Below the pieces are notes generated by a model. That model was not told the DNA's origin. It worked only from the letters and a program-made list of their open reading frames with translations, and did not search any database. The position numbers and the translations under genes are program-made. From Amblyornis subalaris (Eukaryota; Chordata; Aves; Passeriformes; Ptilonorhynchidae): 64,000 nucleotides of DNA. The stretch lies in the NCBI GenBank assembly GCA_018881555.1, contig JACAXG010000255.1:91458-155457 (forward strand). Reading direction: 5' to 3'. Position 1 is the first letter of the stretch; each line of letters opens with the position of its first letter. This document shows positions 63,421-64,000 of this stretch, piece by piece.

Positions 63421-64000
63421 TCTTTCACTGAGCCTGAGACTTTTCTTTTTGCTGGGTGGAGGGAGGAAATAATTTCAGTAATAACTGGCTTTGGTTTGTT
63501 TTTCCCTCCAAAATGTATTTTGAGACATTTCTCAGTGAGTTGAGCTACTGCAAATTTAAAAGACACACAAAACTGAAAAGGAAGCCTTGACTTTCTCTTC
63601 ATTGAAAGATTATTAACCACAAGCACTGAGAGATGGGCTCAGAGAAACAGCTCTAGTTGTGTAAGTCAAAGACTGAAGAGCAACAACAATAAGCTGCCTC
63701 AATTTATTGTATCAATTCCCATTCTCATGAGAAACTTACAGTTGAAACCGGAATGAATTCACTTTCCCTTGCAGAATTATTTCAAAGCTAAGATAAATTT
63801 GGATAGATACATTTTATCAGATTTATTTAGAAATACCTAGGAATAGTTTATTTTTATATTAATGTTTATTCAGTGATGTGAAATCATCATTTTCCCACAA
63901 ACATCCTTTCCACAACGATGGAGAAAAAGTAATTTTAGGTCTGTTTTGGTGTTCCTTTCAATAGTTTTAGTGTGATACAACTACATTTGGAGAGGAAACT
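63421..64000. other. AT-rich unique DNA to the window end, no gene seen
   Basis: Nothing recognised. One short minus-strand frame (63417-63626) has no domain. Confidence 0.45.

Overview
This is non-coding vertebrate nuclear DNA, almost certainly from a bird. The best evidence is a set of CR1 LINE 3'-end fragments (3.0, 9.9, 47.4, 52.3 and 55.6 kb, plus a doubtful one at 8.7 kb). They carry the CR1 signature: the octamer-like ATTCTATG/ATCATAGAAT end and the adjacent GGTTTGGGTTGGAAG block as read on the minus strand. One GC-richer block at 51-52 kb looks like a solo LTR of an avian endogenous retrovirus; its style suggests a songbird, but that is an inference. I found no bacterial-type gene structure, CRISPR array, rRNA or tRNA, and no protein-coding exon I can defend.

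Layout. 1-1.6 kb: ordinary AT-rich flank. 1.62-2.53 kb: a sharp CpG island with a GC box, an inverted CCAAT box and a possible splice donor. It is the only convincing promoter-like element, and the gene it serves is not recognisable here. 2.5-47 kb: a long AT-rich desert with very few mobile elements, scattered microsatellites and several stretches (about 5.9-6.9 kb and again at 63.1-63.4 kb) that look like conserved non-coding regulatory DNA. Inside this desert, 28.4-28.9 kb is a small GC-richer island with an unannotated open frame carrying a six-glutamine run. 47-56 kb: the mobile-element-rich part, with four CR1 fragments or CR1-like pieces and the LTR. 56-64 kb: AT-rich unique DNA.

The most interesting structure is at 51.6-54.1 kb. 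A 95-bp segment identical to unique DNA at 54002-54096 sits inside the LTR, between two perfect 56-bp direct copies of LTR sequence. This A-B-A arrangement is what a there-and-back replication template switch would leave, with 54 kb as the donor. A local assembly error must be excluded.

The likely picture is the 5' end (CpG-island promoter) of a long gene or lncRNA followed by intron or intergenic desert with regulatory elements. No genes can be shown to work together in this window.
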